A stretch of DNA of 64,000 nt, taken from contig NC_057790.1 in assembly GCF_014905175.1 (NCBI RefSeq), positions 7,068,001 to 7,132,000 of the forward strand, in the 5' to 3' direction. This DNA is from Aphidius gifuensis (taxonomy: Eukaryota > Arthropoda > Insecta > Hymenoptera > Braconidae). This document shows positions 13,854 to 27,396 of this stretch, in pieces (within the stretch, counting starts at the first letter, position 1; every line of letters starts with the position of its first letter). Below the pieces are notes generated by a model, which saw only the letters and a program-made list of their open reading frames with translations, made no database searches and was not told the DNA's origin. The position numbers and the translations under genes are program-made.

Positions 13854-16204
13854 ACAGTCCTACGTCGGTTGCCAAACTATCGCAACTGAAATACCAGGGT
13901 TCGTCGGTTAGACGATTCGATGTTAGTATATATAAGTATTAAGTACATATATATAAATGTACTTGCGGCATAATATTAGTATAGGTATATGTATTTTTGT
14001 GTGTCTGTTTAACCGACAAAAAAAGACCAGTCAAGACTGAGTGTTACAGATAGAAGAAACGCTTAGCTTTCAAGTTCGCGGCTAAAGCTTCTTCTTCTCC
14101 CTATTTTTTTTTTTTTTGCTTTTTTTTTTGACCATTTTTTCTTCTCATCATTCCTTTTGTACATATATATATATATACTTCCGACTTTTACCGGTAATGC
14201 TAGCACGAAATAGCTGTACAAGAAAAAAAAAAAAAAAATGAAATGAAAAAAATAAATTAATAGTTTATTATAAATGAAGTCTTGGTTTGTTCACTTTATT
14301 TTATCTAAAAAAAAATTATTTTATTTATTTAATTAGATATTTTATTTTGGGATAATTTTTGTTTTATTTATTTATTATTTTTTTTTTTTTATATTTAAGG
14401 GTACATCATGATTTTGTGAGTTATTTTTGTATGGTGTTTTTTTTTTTTTTTAATCTTTTGAATATTTTATTTTTAAAATAAAGATGGTATATACACTTGT
14501 GACCTTTTTAGAGAGTTTTTAAACAACCGGATATCACGGAAATTTGTAATTGAGTAAATGAAAGTCATGAAATCGTAGAGTTCAGTTATTTGATGAAAGA
14601 AAGAGAAAGACTTTTGACTTGTTTGCTAAAAAAAATAAAAAATAAAACCAACAAATAATAACAATGATTAATAAAAAAAATAAAAAAAAATATATATATA
14701 CGAAAGGTTCTATTGAATTAAGAAGAGCACGAGCGGATAAATTGACCCGAATAGACAAGGGCTAATTGTTGACCGACCTCCAGTAATTTAAATTACACAT
14801 TATGTCGCAGAAACATCCGGACTTGTATTTTTTTTATTTGTTTCTTTTATTTTATTAAACTCAAACAGCGTTATACAATTATTTCTTATTTCTTGTATTT
14901 CGAAAAAAAAAAAAAAAAAATGTTCCATCAGAAATAAGAAAAATATTAAACCAAAAGCAATCATTTTTTTTTTTCGAAACGTCAGATTGTCGATGGTTTG
15001 TATCATAAATCAAAATTTTCTTTTACTCAGATGGAATAATTTTTTTTTTTTCTATACACATTGTTAGTTTCCCCATAAAAAATTATATCTCGAAATAAAT
15101 AATGATATAAAAAAATAATAATAACAGTGTTGAATGAATTTATATATATATTTTACGATTATAAAAACACTGTTATTTTATTTTTCCATTGAGATTAATA
15201 GGTCGTTGAAAAACCGTTAATATTCATTTTAAAATGACCGACAAATTAAACACAAAGGACCTCTGAATGTGTACTCATGAAATTACAATATTCCAAAAAT
15301 ATCTTTGATGAAATTAATTAATTTATTATAATAGTTTAACCTTGAAATTTTAATTTAATATAAAAATAATAAGCTTTGTTTTTTTTAATTTTTTTCATTT
15401 CATTTTAAATATAAAACAATGCATGTCAACTTGCTTGCAAGTCTCAAGTTTTTTTTTGTTTATAATTTTAAAATTAAATAACGAGATTAAAAAATCAAAT
15501 AGAATTTATTATAAATGTTTTGATTGAATGGATTAAAAGATTTAAAGTAAAGTTTGTCTTGTTTAGATTTTAAACTTTTTGAATAATTTAATTCAAAACG
15601 TAAATTATTATTTTTCTTTACCTTTAATGAATGCACTCTTAAATTACTAAAACTTTCAGTTGAATAAATATTTTATGAAATGAAAATTTGATTTGAAACT
15701 AATTTTAATGTAGAAATTATATTTATTTCGTCAAATAAAAATGTATACTTGTCAGTTGTCAAGAAGTGACTGAATGTTCAACGAATTTTTTTGCTCATCC
15801 CACTTAAAAAATTAAAGGAAACCACGAAAAACATCAAAATACAAATTAAATAGTCATAAAATAATAATAATATCTATTTTTATGTTTTGGAAACTTCCGG
15901 GATATATATACACATGTATATCCGGTTGTATGAATCTATTTTATTATTGATAATATAAAAACAGATTTGAGTCACGATGTAAAATTTACGATAAAGTTTA
16001 TTACAATTATTTATCTTGGCAAATAATTTTCAATTCATCATACTGAATCAATTTCGCAATAAATTTCTTTAGTCATCAATTTGTAAATATTATTTATATT
16101 TTTATATAAACTATTTTTTAATTATCATTGCGAAAAAAAAACAGAAAAATGTGGAACGTAAAAAAAAGTAAATTTTTTATTAATTATTAATTTTTTGTTG
16201 TTAT

Positions 16205-16530
16205 TTTTCAAGGTCAGTTATTGAAATTGATTGCAAAAATAAATTGACATTTTAAATGACCCAATGAAAAAAAATTCAATCTAAAAAGTTTATTTGTAAA
16301 AGTAGGAACGAATTTTGAATTTATTAATTTTTTTTTTATTTTTTTGCCATCACGGGCTGTGAAATGTGAGAGCGTATATACGAAGAGCGTGGTGACAAAA
16401 AAAATATAAATTCAAAATTCGTTCCTACATTTGCAAATAGAATTTTTTGATTGATTTTTTTTTCATTGTGTTTATTAAAATACGAACTAAATTGTGTGAT
16501 GAATTTCAAAAACTAATCTTGAAAAATAAT
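16205..16530. mobile_element. Inverted-arm element A (tail-to-tail arms)
   Basis: Left arm about 16205-16345 and right arm about 16405-16530 are inverted copies of each other. The best-matching inner parts are GTAGGAACGAATTTTGAATT at 16300-16320 and its complement near 16414-16433. The centre holds a G+C-richer spacer (CACGGGCTGTG...GAGCGTGGTG). The arms are related to those at 20042-20303 but point the other way. No coding capacity. Probably a non-autonomous transposon derivative; superfamily not assigned. Confidence 0.55.
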
Positions 16531-17042
16531 TTTACAAAAAATCAAAAACTAAAATAAAAAATATAAACAGAGTGTCACGTATGCAGTTTTTTATTTTTTT
16601 AATACAAATTAGTTATATTTCTAATATATAAAATTAGAAAAAGGCTCTTTATTTTGAGGTTTAGCGGTTTAATTTTTTGACAATAAGACAACAATATTTT
16701 GGTATACAAAACTCGTTGTGAAATTAGGTTTTTTAATAAATTATCTGACCATGTACTTCCGTTTCTACTTAAAATAATTAAATACATTTAAAGTTGATAA
16801 GGAATATTATTCTTGGATAAGCATACTATTATATTTACACACATATAGAGTGCTTTAATTTTTTATCTATAGAGCTCTTTTATCAAAAACAACAAAATTA
16901 GAATATAAAAAATTAAAAAAAAAAAAAAAAAAATTCTCAAGTAAAGCACGCTAACTTACGCACGATAAATTTTTGTAATTGTATATAATTTTTAATAATT
17001 AGTATTTATTTTTTTTTATTGTTTGAATATATTGGGACTTAC

Positions 17043-17159
17043 TTGGTTTTCTCCGTGTGGCCCAGAGAACAGGGGGATGCGCAGTTGCGGCAGTGACAGA
17101 CGCAGCAGCGACGACCGGGTTACCAGCAGAGGCAGCCAGCTTGACTGCGTTCCGCGAAC
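17043..17159 (-). CDS. Pde6: GC-rich upstream exon of the phosphodiesterase (5' leader or extended N-terminus)
   Basis: On the minus strand an acceptor (ttttttaag) is followed by 117 bp of strongly G+C-rich sequence and a perfect GTAAGT donor. Read in the frame that continues into the 11831 exon (phase 1 on both sides: A then CT gives ACT), it encodes an alanine-rich stretch (NAVKLAASAGNPVVAAAS) without a stop, so it could extend the protein N-terminus. No ATG was found in this frame within the exon. It is also open in a second frame. A possible further upstream leader exon ends at 21744 with a GTAAGT donor; in the phase-1 frame that one contains a stop, which favours an untranslated role. 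Confidence 0.5.
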
Positions 17160-20100
17160 CTTAAAAAATAAAAAGATAATAAATAAATAAATAATAGTTT
17201 CAATAATAATAATAAAATTTAATTATCATTATATTTGTCAAACATAATAATTACATGAATCATTAATTATTATTAAATTTCTCTTGGGATAATATTTGTA
17301 AATTCATTAGTTTAATGATGATGGTCATAATAACAATATAATTTAATTAATAAATAATATACGTGATCAAAAAGATATACATCTAATTGGTAATTACATG
17401 CATTTATTATGTAATGTAAGTATGTTTAATATTTTATTATTACATAATGTCAAAGCTATTTTTTATTATTTTTTTACTTTATTATTATTATTTGCCCTTT
17501 TATATTCTTTTTATGAAAAAATATATTATTGTCACTAGGCAAACACATATTTACGATCAATAAGTTGTAGAATAAAAAATAATATCATCAAGTAGGACGA
17601 TAGTTAAGTATAAATACACACGTTCACAAATACAAAACTATATATAAAGAAAAAATATTGATTGTCAAAGTTAATGGGATATAAATGAGTTTTTTTATGA
17701 CCAATTTCATTTTTTTTTTTTTTTTTTACAAATTACTATTGAAATTTTCATTTTAATTATTAATTTAAACAGGTGGACAGTTTTATTATTTATTACAATT
17801 TTAATTTTACTCAAAAGTTTAATATTTCATTTTGACATTCATAAGTCAGAAACCAAGTAAATATATATTTATAATTAAAAAGTATTAAACATATTTCAAG
17901 TAGACAATAAATTATTAAATAATATATATTAATTTATAAATATTATGTCATGAAAATAAGGAATATTATAATTTTTTTTTCATTAAAATATAAAATGTAT
18001 AAATGTAATTTGTTTTTGACTCGCGAGTAGTTGGTAAATGTTAAATTTCCATTGAGACTCAAATTTTTACTTTTAAATAAATAAATTATCTTAAGATGAG
18101 GGGAAAACGTCATGTAAAAAGATGATATTTAAAATAACTAGAAAAAAACCAACGATTATTTGAGATAGTTAATTAATATCTCAAAGTTATCTGTAAATTT
18201 GTTAATTTTACTATTGAAAGACAAAAAAAAAAAATTCTTCTTTCTATCAGTCTCGCATTAAATATTACAATCTTTGACTGTTGATTTTATTTTTTAATAC
18301 AGGGTCATCTAGATGTATCGATATACACCAACAAGTGCAAATTTATATCATTTACAATGATATTTCTGGCAGTAGTTATTGTATGAGATTACCTCGATCG
18401 AGGGATTACATGATTACAATTATGTAAAAAAATGTAGATATCAATTCAATATGTACAGAATATCGAAAAAATTTATTCAACAAAAAAAAACTGCAAAATC
18501 ATATCATGCTACTGATAATAAATGACTTTAAAATGAATATATATGATAAATAAAGAACAAAGTGTTTGTTGAACAGCATTGTTTGACGGAAAAATTGTAT
18601 TTCTATAGTGAATTCTTGGTATAACAGTGAAAACTCAGAAGTTTATCAGAAATTCAGGCTTTGTTCTCGCTTGTCAAGAGTACAGAAACAATAAAAAATG
18701 ACCCAGAAAAACCATCTGCATATAAAAAAAAAATATAATTAAATAAAACAAACATCCGCCATATCTTTTACTGCAAATATATAGCTTAATCACAATCTAA
18801 TTAACATAATAAATGACATTTAAAATAAATCAATCTAATGGATTTATAAAATTCAAATAATTACAATCGACTTTTACTTCGATTTACCTTGAAATATTTT
18901 TGTGAAAAAAAGGTTATAGTCAACCTGCAATATGTAAATGATTAACTTTTTTTTTTTTCACTTCAAAAAACTTTTTTAATTTGATTTTTGAATGAGTCAA
19001 TACACCTGTAGATAAGAAATAAGACTTGAATAAGAAAAAAAAAAAAATCGAAATGAAAAATTCTCCTCACTCTTTTGCTCGATATTTCATTTTATTTATT
19101 TTTTTCATATATTTTTATTTACTGAATTTAAATTGGGTTGTGTCATATGTCAATAAACACATTAGCATAGACATACTGAATTCGAAAATTAAATAAAAAA
19201 ATACAAAAAACCAATAAATTCATGAATTTAGTATACAAGTGCTGGAAGAAAAAAAAAAAAAAGAAAACCACAAATGAAACGACAATGATAAGACAAGAAG
19301 CTGAGTTAAGATATTCAGACAATGTGTTTTATCGATCTTGTTTAAATTTTTTATTTAAAAAAAAAAAAACATTTACGCACAAATTATTGACAGTAAGTTT
19401 GACATGTGCGTACTTACATAAACTAATATTAATAAAATTCAACACATTTTTATTTTTCAAATACATATATTATATATTTAGTACAACTCTTCTTCAATTT
19501 TTTTTTTTTCATTTTTTACTCCGCCAAATTTATTCTCGAATAAATATATCGTATTACAATCTACATTTAAAAATTTAAACTCCAGACATTCTCAGAATTT
19601 ACATGATTATCAATATTATTTTATGATATTTTTTTTTTTTTTTCTTTCTTTTCTGTTATTTTAACCACCTCGAAGATCAATCAAATAACAAAAAATTATT
19701 TATCTTATATTTTTTATATAAAGCATATGAATGATAAATTATATCGAAAAAAAAAAAAATAAATAAATGATAAGAAAAAAAAATATATAGTATTTTTTTT
19801 TTTTTTTTTAGATTAGCTTATAAAAAAAAGTTTGTACATTTAATGTTTCAATTTATGATATTATATTTTCAAGGTCATGATGTTATATATCAAAACCATC
19901 AACATTTAACTGATAAAATTTAATTTTTTTTTAGTTCATTATCACTATGTTCATGTGAAAAAATTGAATAAATAGATTCATGAGTGACTGACTGAAAATT
20001 GTGTATAAAAAAAAAGAAAAAATAATTAAAAATTGACAATTGGATTCTACATTTACTGATTGACAATTTTAATTGTTTTTTTTTTTTTCATCGTGTCGGT

Positions 20101-23100
20101 TAAAATTCATATTTAGTGGTGAGATGAATTTCAAATATTAATTTTCAAAAATGAATAATTTAGTTGTTCGTTTAGAGCTAGATATTTTTAATTACTTTTC
20201 TCGATAAATTTTGAAATTAATCACAAAAATTAATCTGCATTTTAACCGACTTGTTGTAAAAAAAATCATTTGAAAATGTCAATTAATAAATGTAGGATCT
20301 TGATCTGAAATTGTAGGATCAAATAATGAACTTGTAATTTTATTTGATATATTATGTTTTTTAGTTGTTTTATTTAGAATAATTATTGTGTTGTTTAAAT
20401 TACTTTTATATTTAACACAACTAAATTTATGTAATTGAAAAAAAAAAAAAAAAACAATTGTGACATTGCATAATTTAAAATGTGTAATAGGCCCCTAGTT
20501 TAGTCGGAATGCGTTTCTATATACTCATTAATAGCTTGTACGCATATTGACTGTGTATTTTTTCATTACAATTTTTATGACTTTGTCATTGCCAAAAATA
20601 TAAAATTTTATTGAAGGTAAAAAAATTCAGGGTAAATTTGCTATTGCCTAATTTTTTTTGATGAGGTCATGCATACAGTGTGAAAGCTAAACAAAAAATA
20701 TAAAAAATTACAACAAAAATATATGACTAAGTAGGAGTAAAAAAAAAAAAAAAATTATGAAAAGATAAAATAAAAAAAATTTAATAATAATAATAAAGAA
20801 TTTTTTATGTTTGTTTTTAGAATATTCAGAATATATATTCACTTTATACATGAGGTTTTCTTTAAGTTTCATATTTGTTCTTTATTTTTGTCTACATATT
20901 TTTTATTTTTTTTATTTTTAATTCTTTTTTTCTTTCGTTTTTGTTAAAGAGATTCTTTGAACACATGAAAAATTCAGTCATAAATTTTCCAGAATGCTTT
21001 TATTTACGCCCAAAAAATAATAATAATAAAAGTCAATGAAAAATTTAGTAGACTTTTTTTATTTGTCTCGTTTACGAAAGCGAGACTATTTTATTTCTGT
21101 TTTTTTGAGTAGAGATATATTTTTTTTTCGGAGCAAAAAGAAAAAACAATATAATCAATGTGTTTATTGATGTCAAAGAAAATATCCATGCCTTTATTTT
21201 TTAATTTGAAATAACATCGTTGATTGGAGATAATAAGAGAGAATATGCTGTATCTGTCAGATAAAAAAAAATTGATCTGAATTTGCTGCCAAGAATTTCA
21301 TTTGATAATCCGATTTTGATAAACCCGGAAACACCGAGGAATTTTATATTAAAAATAAAATAAGATATGATAAAATTCTGACAATAAACGATATAAATTC
21401 ATAGATTATTTGGAGTAAAACGGAGAAAAAAGAATTAAATCGAAATTCATCGGAGAAAAACAGAGTAAATTTCGAAATTTTTCAAAAATATTAATTTAGT
21501 TTCTCATCTCTATACATTTTTATTTGTTTAATCTTTTAATTTATGTTAATTAACTCGCTGTTTTACTCCGATTTACTACAGAAATCCACCGCAGAAATAA
21601 TTTTTCCGAGTAATTATTTAAAAATGAAAAATACATTATCTAAATAATGAATTAAATAATTTTTCTTGCATAATTCAAAGCTATTACAATATTTTAATTA
21701 AATCTAAGAAGAAATTTTTTTTTTTTAATTTTAATAAACTTACTTGTCGCGGCAGGTATTTGATGCAATTACAACTCTTCCTCGATCGCATCCGATCACT
21801 TTCAAAATTAATCGTCACCCGTTAATAAAACTCCAATATTAATATCATCACTTTTAAAATAATCTTCAAAAATGAAAGAATAAAATTACATATACCAATA
21901 TGTTAAATTAAAAATTGTTTATAATTTTTTTTAAATTTCAATTGCCACTGGAAGTATATTGTCGGGGAAATCCAACTTGCCTGTTCCGCGTGCAGCGAAT
22001 TACTGATGGAATCGAAATATACGTAACATTTTATCACAACAAGTTTAGCCGTATTATTTATTTATGGCATAAAAAAAAAATAACAACTGTTAAAGTAGAA
22101 TAATGTCAAATGATATTATTATTATCGAAAATCCGGAAGCACGTAATTTCAAAGTATTATTTGATAAAAAACAAACAACATTCACTATATAAAATTATCA
22201 ATAATTATAATATTTTTAATTAAATTTTATATATCAAAATTTATAAATATAAACAATGAGTTTTAATTAAAATATATACTTTTTTACTATTTGTTTTGAT
22301 TGTATTGTTATATATTTATTTTCAAATAAAATAATGAGATTATCTGTTTTAAGTTTGTATATGACCTCGGTGACAATGTTTAACAATCACATGCGATTAA
22401 TGATAACACTATTGTCCACCTGTACACAATAACACTTGCACAGTAAATTTATTTAAAATTTTATTTATTAAAAATTGATTTATTCAACCTACACACAAAA
22501 TTATTGTAATAATTATTTTTTTTTTTTTTGTAAAATATGTATTATTATTTAGTTTAAAAATGCCAACTGCAAGTGAGAGCCGATCATCAGTTCAAGTATA
22601 CACATATACACATATTCAACATCACAAAAAAAAAAAATATATATATATCCAACACACTGTAGTCAAAGTTTAAGTTACGGTTCATATGGTAACATGCCAC
22701 GCTGTATTACTTATTTACTCATTTTTTATAATTTTAAATAATAATAATAGCTAACATTAATAATTATCAAAAAACACTATTTTATATTTTAAATTATAAA
22801 AAATGTCAAATGAATTATCTTGATGATTTTTAAATCATAATTTTAAGTACTTTTTTAAACTATTTTCTTTTTATTGTTATTTAAATTATTAATCATTGTT
22901 TATTAATATTTTAATTAATAATATTTTATTATCACTTTGTAATGTTTTTTTTTATTCAGATGTTATTGTTTGAAATATTTTAATTGTGTTGTCGTTGAGG
23001 TAACAAATAATTGTTTTTTAATATTATGTTACAGCTAAGGTTGTAGCTGGAGTACTGTCGTTGAAATTTAGTGTAAGCAGTAGTACGGATCCGGCGCGTT

Positions 23101-24039
23101 GGTATTAAAAAAACGGCGCTGGCTCTGCTTGAATGTGGGTTTATTCATTGGTTTTGTCTTTGTCTTATTAACTAGTATAGACTGACTGAGATATGAGAAA
23201 TAATAGATAAAGAGAGCTAGAGGAAAAGAGGAAGAGAGTATTGAAACAAAGATAAATTTTATACTAAACAATGTAACCAGACTGTACCAGTTCTCCCACT
23301 ATCATGACCTCGCATGGGCGCCAGCTTGTTATCTATTATCACATGAAATAGTATAAAAATTCAATCATAAATGATACCGACTTTTAGCTCTTTTTCATTT
23401 ATCCTTATTTTTGTTTTTCATCAACAATGTTGACCTGTAAGATCTATAATTTTTCTTTAAATATTAATTACATTTTATTATCTTTAAAAAATTAACTTGC
23501 AGCTGATATTGATGATTTGTTTTTTTTTTTTCTTTTTCTTTTTTTTATTTCATGATAACTCATCATGAGTTTGGTGATTTTGTTTTGGTAGCTTTTGAAT
23601 TACGATAATGTATGACCTACTTGTTTTTAATATTTTTCTTACGGTAGAAATCTTAACATACAAAAAAGAGATTAATTTGTTTTTTTTTTTTTGTTTTGTT
23701 ATTCATTCTTGATAAGATTGTTTGTAAATGACAAGTAATTCAGAATAAATGGTATTTTCAGTGAGAATAATCAATTTATGAATGGAAATTACCCATTTTA
23801 TAATTATCATTTATTATTTTTTATCAAATTGTAATTGATTATTCTAAAACAAGTCGAAAAAACATAAACAAAGCCTTTCATTTTAGATTGTTGTTGTTGT
23901 TTTGTGTTTATATTAATTGGAGAAAATAAAAACAGTTGTATAGTTTTTTTCTTTAGATTAATATATAGCTAGTATATTACAATATGTCTACAAGACAAAC
24001 ATATAAATGTATTATTATCTCTATGTAATTTTAATTAAA
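17160..24039. other. Long non-coding stretch between the phosphodiesterase upstream exon and NDUFB2
   Basis: About 6.9 kb of AT-rich sequence without a supportable protein gene. It may contain leader exons of the phosphodiesterase: a candidate ends with a GTAAGT donor at 21744. Blocks of higher G+C at 21950-22035 and 23040-23330 could be promoter or leader sequence. An inverted-arm element occupies 20042-20303, and 21408-21605 contains inverted CGGAGAAAAA-type motifs shared with other places in the window. Short open frames here are A/T-run artefacts. Confidence 0.45.
20042..20303. mobile_element. Inverted-arm element B (head-to-head arms)
   Basis: The left arm begins GGATTCTACATTTACTGATT and the right arm, reverse-complemented, begins GATCCTACATTTATTAATTG; they stay alignable for about 110 bp, including a shared GTCGGTTAAAAT block. 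The arms match those of the element at 16205-16530, but there the same ends face the centre. No open reading frame. Likely a miniature inverted-repeat transposon copy. Confidence 0.55.
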
Positions 24040-24558
24040 TTACAAATCAACATCATCTGGTGGAATTCCAAGCTCTTCATTAGTCCATTTTGATGGATCA
24101 GGATAATCAAATTCACCCTGTCAAAAATTATGTATTTTAAATTAACTTGAAGCAAATAAAACTAGACAATATTTATTGTTGATGATAATATATTATTGTT
24201 TATAATAATACTTACAACAATGTGTCCCCAGTCATGCCACATATGCCAAAGAACCCACCACCACATTATACCAGTACTAATTTCAGCCATCCAAACATCT
24301 TTTCTGGGTGCTTCTTTGACGTCACGATACATATAACTGTTAAAAACAATAAACAAACAGTTTATTACAATTTAATTAACAAAAATTATTATATTTACTT
24401 CAACCTAACCTCATCAAACACATCAAAATATTGTTACATAATAGTTATCATAAATACCTGTGTCCAGAATTACGAGTTTGAACTACAGTTTTTGGTAATT
24501 TACGTGTTGCAATAACAGCAACATTTTTTGCTAATCCAAATCCTCGTGATATCAACAT
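24040..24558 (-). CDS. NDUFB2: NADH dehydrogenase [ubiquinone] 1 beta subcomplex subunit 2 (complex I AGGG subunit)
   Basis: Three exons, 24558-24458, 24336-24216 and 24117-24040, join in phase to a 99-residue protein, the usual size for this family. It starts MLISRGFGLAKN with a basic, mitochondrial-targeting type N-terminus. The diagnostic aromatic membrane segment MWWWVLWHMWHDWGH is followed by the conserved tail GEFDYPDPSKW, TNEELGIPPDD. In other animals NDUFB2 is an accessory single-helix subunit of the membrane arm of respiratory complex I in the inner mitochondrial membrane. All splice sites are GT-AG and no lesion is seen, so this looks functional. Confidence 0.95.
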
Positions 24559-25009
24559 TATAAATTAATTTTTATAATATTGACAAACTCAATAAACCAT
24601 CTCTCTCTCTCTTCTTGACAACAATTTTTTTTTTTGGCAGATTTACAATAATAACAATAGTTTTCAAAATGGAAGTGTTTTGAAGTTTAGTTGTTTAAAT
24701 TATGTGTAGATGGGAGCACGGTAATATTCCGAGTAGCTTTTAAATTCAAATATTAATTATGTTACTTATTTTCAATTGAAATAATACATTAATACTTATA
24801 GGTAATTATCTCTATAATCATTATTTATTTATTTAAATATTTTTTTTATTGAAAATTCAAGGAGTTTTTTTATAAAAAGTTTTGAATTAAATTAATTTAA
24901 AATTTATAAGATAAATAATTATTAAACAATTTATAAACTGTTTAATTTTTTTCAATCTGTTTATATTTTTTCTTGAAAAAATACTTATTAACATGAAATA
25001 AATAAGCAA

Positions 25010-25690
25010 ATATGCATTGTCTTTCACTTCCTGGTGCTTTACAAACTTTTTGTCTGTTGAACATGAGCAACGTTCACCTTGCCATCCATCAAAACAATTG
25101 TAAACTCTACAATTACATGTACCTTTTCCACTCCACTCTATTGTCCTACATCCAAAATTAAATATTGTATTTATAAAAGTAAAAAAAAAAAACACAAAAC
25201 AGCTTAAAGACGTGATGATAAATATTATTTTATTTTCAAAAGAAACCAACAAGTATCAGCATTAATTGTTCATGTTTTCTTTTTGTCTTTTTTTTCATTA
25301 TTTTACTTTTTTTTTTTTTGCTGTAAATTACCTTGTCACTGGTACGTACTTTCCATTAAATCCAGGATCACAAGTGCATGTGTTACATACACACTCACCA
25401 TGTAGACTGTAGACAACAAATTTTCTTATCATGTATACATTACAATATGTTTTAGCTTCAGCACGTTCATTCCAATCACACGTTTCTCCTGTTAAAATTA
25501 TAGTTATTTGATTTTTTTTCCTCATTTATCATCAAGTATTTTAGACTAACCATACCAATTTGAAATTCTAAATCACATTTGTAAATTCTACAATCATCAA
25601 CATCATTTTTGCAATGTTTAAATTTAAATTTAAAGCTAAACTCCACATTAGAGTTCAACTTTAATAAGTGAATCAGTTGCTTGAGATGAC
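25010..25690 (-). pseudogene. Decayed integrin beta fragment (EGF-like repeats)
   Basis: Minus-strand pieces match the C-terminal stalk of integrin beta subunits: NVEFSFKFKFKHCKND (about 25575-25660) resembles the end of the hybrid/PSI-linked region, GECVCNTCTCDPGFNGKY (about 25340-25400) and GKGTCNCRVYNCFDGWQGE (about 25060-25130) are I-EGF modules with the CxCxxCxC spacing. The pieces lie in different frames, the expected cysteine before SGKG is tryptophan, the cysteine after NGKY is missing, and there is no head domain, transmembrane helix or tail. It is probably a remnant of a duplicated integrin beta gene; a rapidly evolving short gene is possible but less likely. Confidence 0.5.
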
Positions 25691-25699
25691 ATGACATTA

Positions 25700-27396
25700 T
25701 CAATCATAATTATTTGTTTTTACTTTAAATGTTTTAATTAAATTATCAAAAATTATTTTACCCAAAGATTTTTATTTATTGAACAATCCTTCATTGATAA
25801 TTCAATTTTAAAATCATAAGTTTCATCATTTCAAGTATATTAGAACTATCATGAGATAGTATTTCTATTTTTGCATTATTTTTTAATAAAACTTGCTGAT
25901 TACTATAGTTACTATATTTAATGATTCATCATGATACCCATATCCACTAATTATAAAATAATAATTAAATAATAATGAAGCAATAAAAAAAAATAACCAT
26001 GTTTAATTTTTTTTTTTCTTTTCCCTTTTTTATAATTTCTTCATATAGAAAATATAAAAATATTGAAAAACTTTTTCATAATAAATTTGCCAACTAAATT
26101 AATAAAAATAATATGTAAAATAAAAAAAAAATTAAAAATTATTCATTAATTTTAAAAGTTGCTTAAGAAATTTTGTATTTTTTTTACGACTCATTAATAA
26201 TTACATTTTATTTAATGATTGAAAATAAAAATGTAAAATGTATATGTAATAAAATTACACAATTTAAATTATTCTCTGTTTGATTTTTTATTTTAAATAA
26301 CACTTAAACATCCAACAGCAATGTAACTTGTGTGCTTAAACTTTTAACAATGATTACATATTATATTAATGGTGAAGGAAAAAATAAATTTGTGTGATAG
26401 TTACCGCGATAAATACGATTGCTCCAAAGCCCAGCAATAGTTTTTTAATTTAATTTTTTCCTTAATTTAAATAACACAAGATAAATGCTTTTAATAATGC
26501 ATTTATCTTGTGGTTTTTTTTAACACCACGTGTAATGTCACCATCAAAACGTCAGTGCATTGATTGTCAGCATAAAAAAAATATTAGAATAATATTCTTA
26601 TTTTCTTTCCTCATCGTTAAAAAAATTAATCACTTGAAAAATTAATGAATTAAGTAGTGAATCAATTTTTTTATCAACACTGTAATTATTATTATTTATT
26701 TAAAATACTTTTATTGAATTAGAAAAACAAGCAAGTGTCATTATTAATGGCATCAAAATAAATTTTTTTAACCAATATTATACATAGTTATTTATTTATT
26801 TATTTTTGTTACTACACAGAGAGATTAGCAAAAAAAATATCGTGATTGATTTTAATTTTTTTCATTCATGTAGTTCCTTGTTTTTTAAATTTCATTCATT
26901 AATTTTGAATGAGTATTTTCCAAGAATAGGGTCGTATTATTTTCTCTTGAATTAATATCTTTAAAAACCTTTTTTTTTTATTTACGCAAAAGAACTTCAA
27001 GAAGAAGAAAATAAAAAGAAATATTAAATATTATTTTTTTTTTAATTTAAATTAGTTGAAATAAATTTTAGAAATTTTTTATTTGATTATTTTTATAAGG
27101 CAAGCAATGGCACCAACCAGAATGTTAATAGAAAAAAAATATTGAGCTCAATTATTATCTACACATAAAGGAGACTTGACTATATAAACTTAAAAAATGA
27201 ACAAAAAAATATCACATGGTGTATTTTTCAAACTTTATAAATCCTTTTTTTCGAAATTTTTTTTTTTTTCCATTTGTTATATAATCAATCATATTACTCA
27301 TTATCATCACAATTATTATTATATGAACATTTTGACTTATTTTATCTGGCAAATAATATCAATATTAAGTTTTTATTATTATTATTAATATATATT
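25700..27396. other. Intergenic stretch left of the SDR gene 3' end
   Basis: AT-rich sequence with no gene that I can support. Sequence at about 26814 (TACACAGAGAGATTAG) weakly resembles the terminal repeat of the TA-flanked element at 51240, but no partner end was found. The open frame near 27197-27388 is low-complexity. Confidence 0.4.

Larger units (their letters stand above)
11832..17042 (-). other. Long first intron(s) of the phosphodiesterase
   Basis: About 5.2 kb between the GC-rich upstream exon and the first certain coding exon. It contains several blocks richer in G+C than the background that could be alternative promoters: 12025-12080, 12190-12300, 13230-13330 and 13835-14100. A perfect cAMP-response palindrome lies at about 13846. 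An inverted-arm element sits at 16205-16530 and is listed separately. No further exon could be supported. Confidence 0.5.

Noticed and set aside
15110..15185. AACAGTGTT ... AACACTGTT inverted repeat
   Set aside because: Arms are short and lie in low-complexity sequence; too little to call an element.
19222..19578. 118-codon open frame on the plus strand
   Set aside because: Composed of poly-lysine and poly-phenylalanine runs from A/T tracts; no splice context or recognisable domain.
21915..22103. Short plus-strand frame (LEVYCRGNPTCLFRVQRITDG)
   Set aside because: Moderately G+C-rich and could be transposon or exon debris, but no supporting splice sites or recognised domain.
24222..24515. 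Plus-strand 97-codon frame
   Set aside because: Antisense shadow of NDUFB2 exon 2 and its intron.
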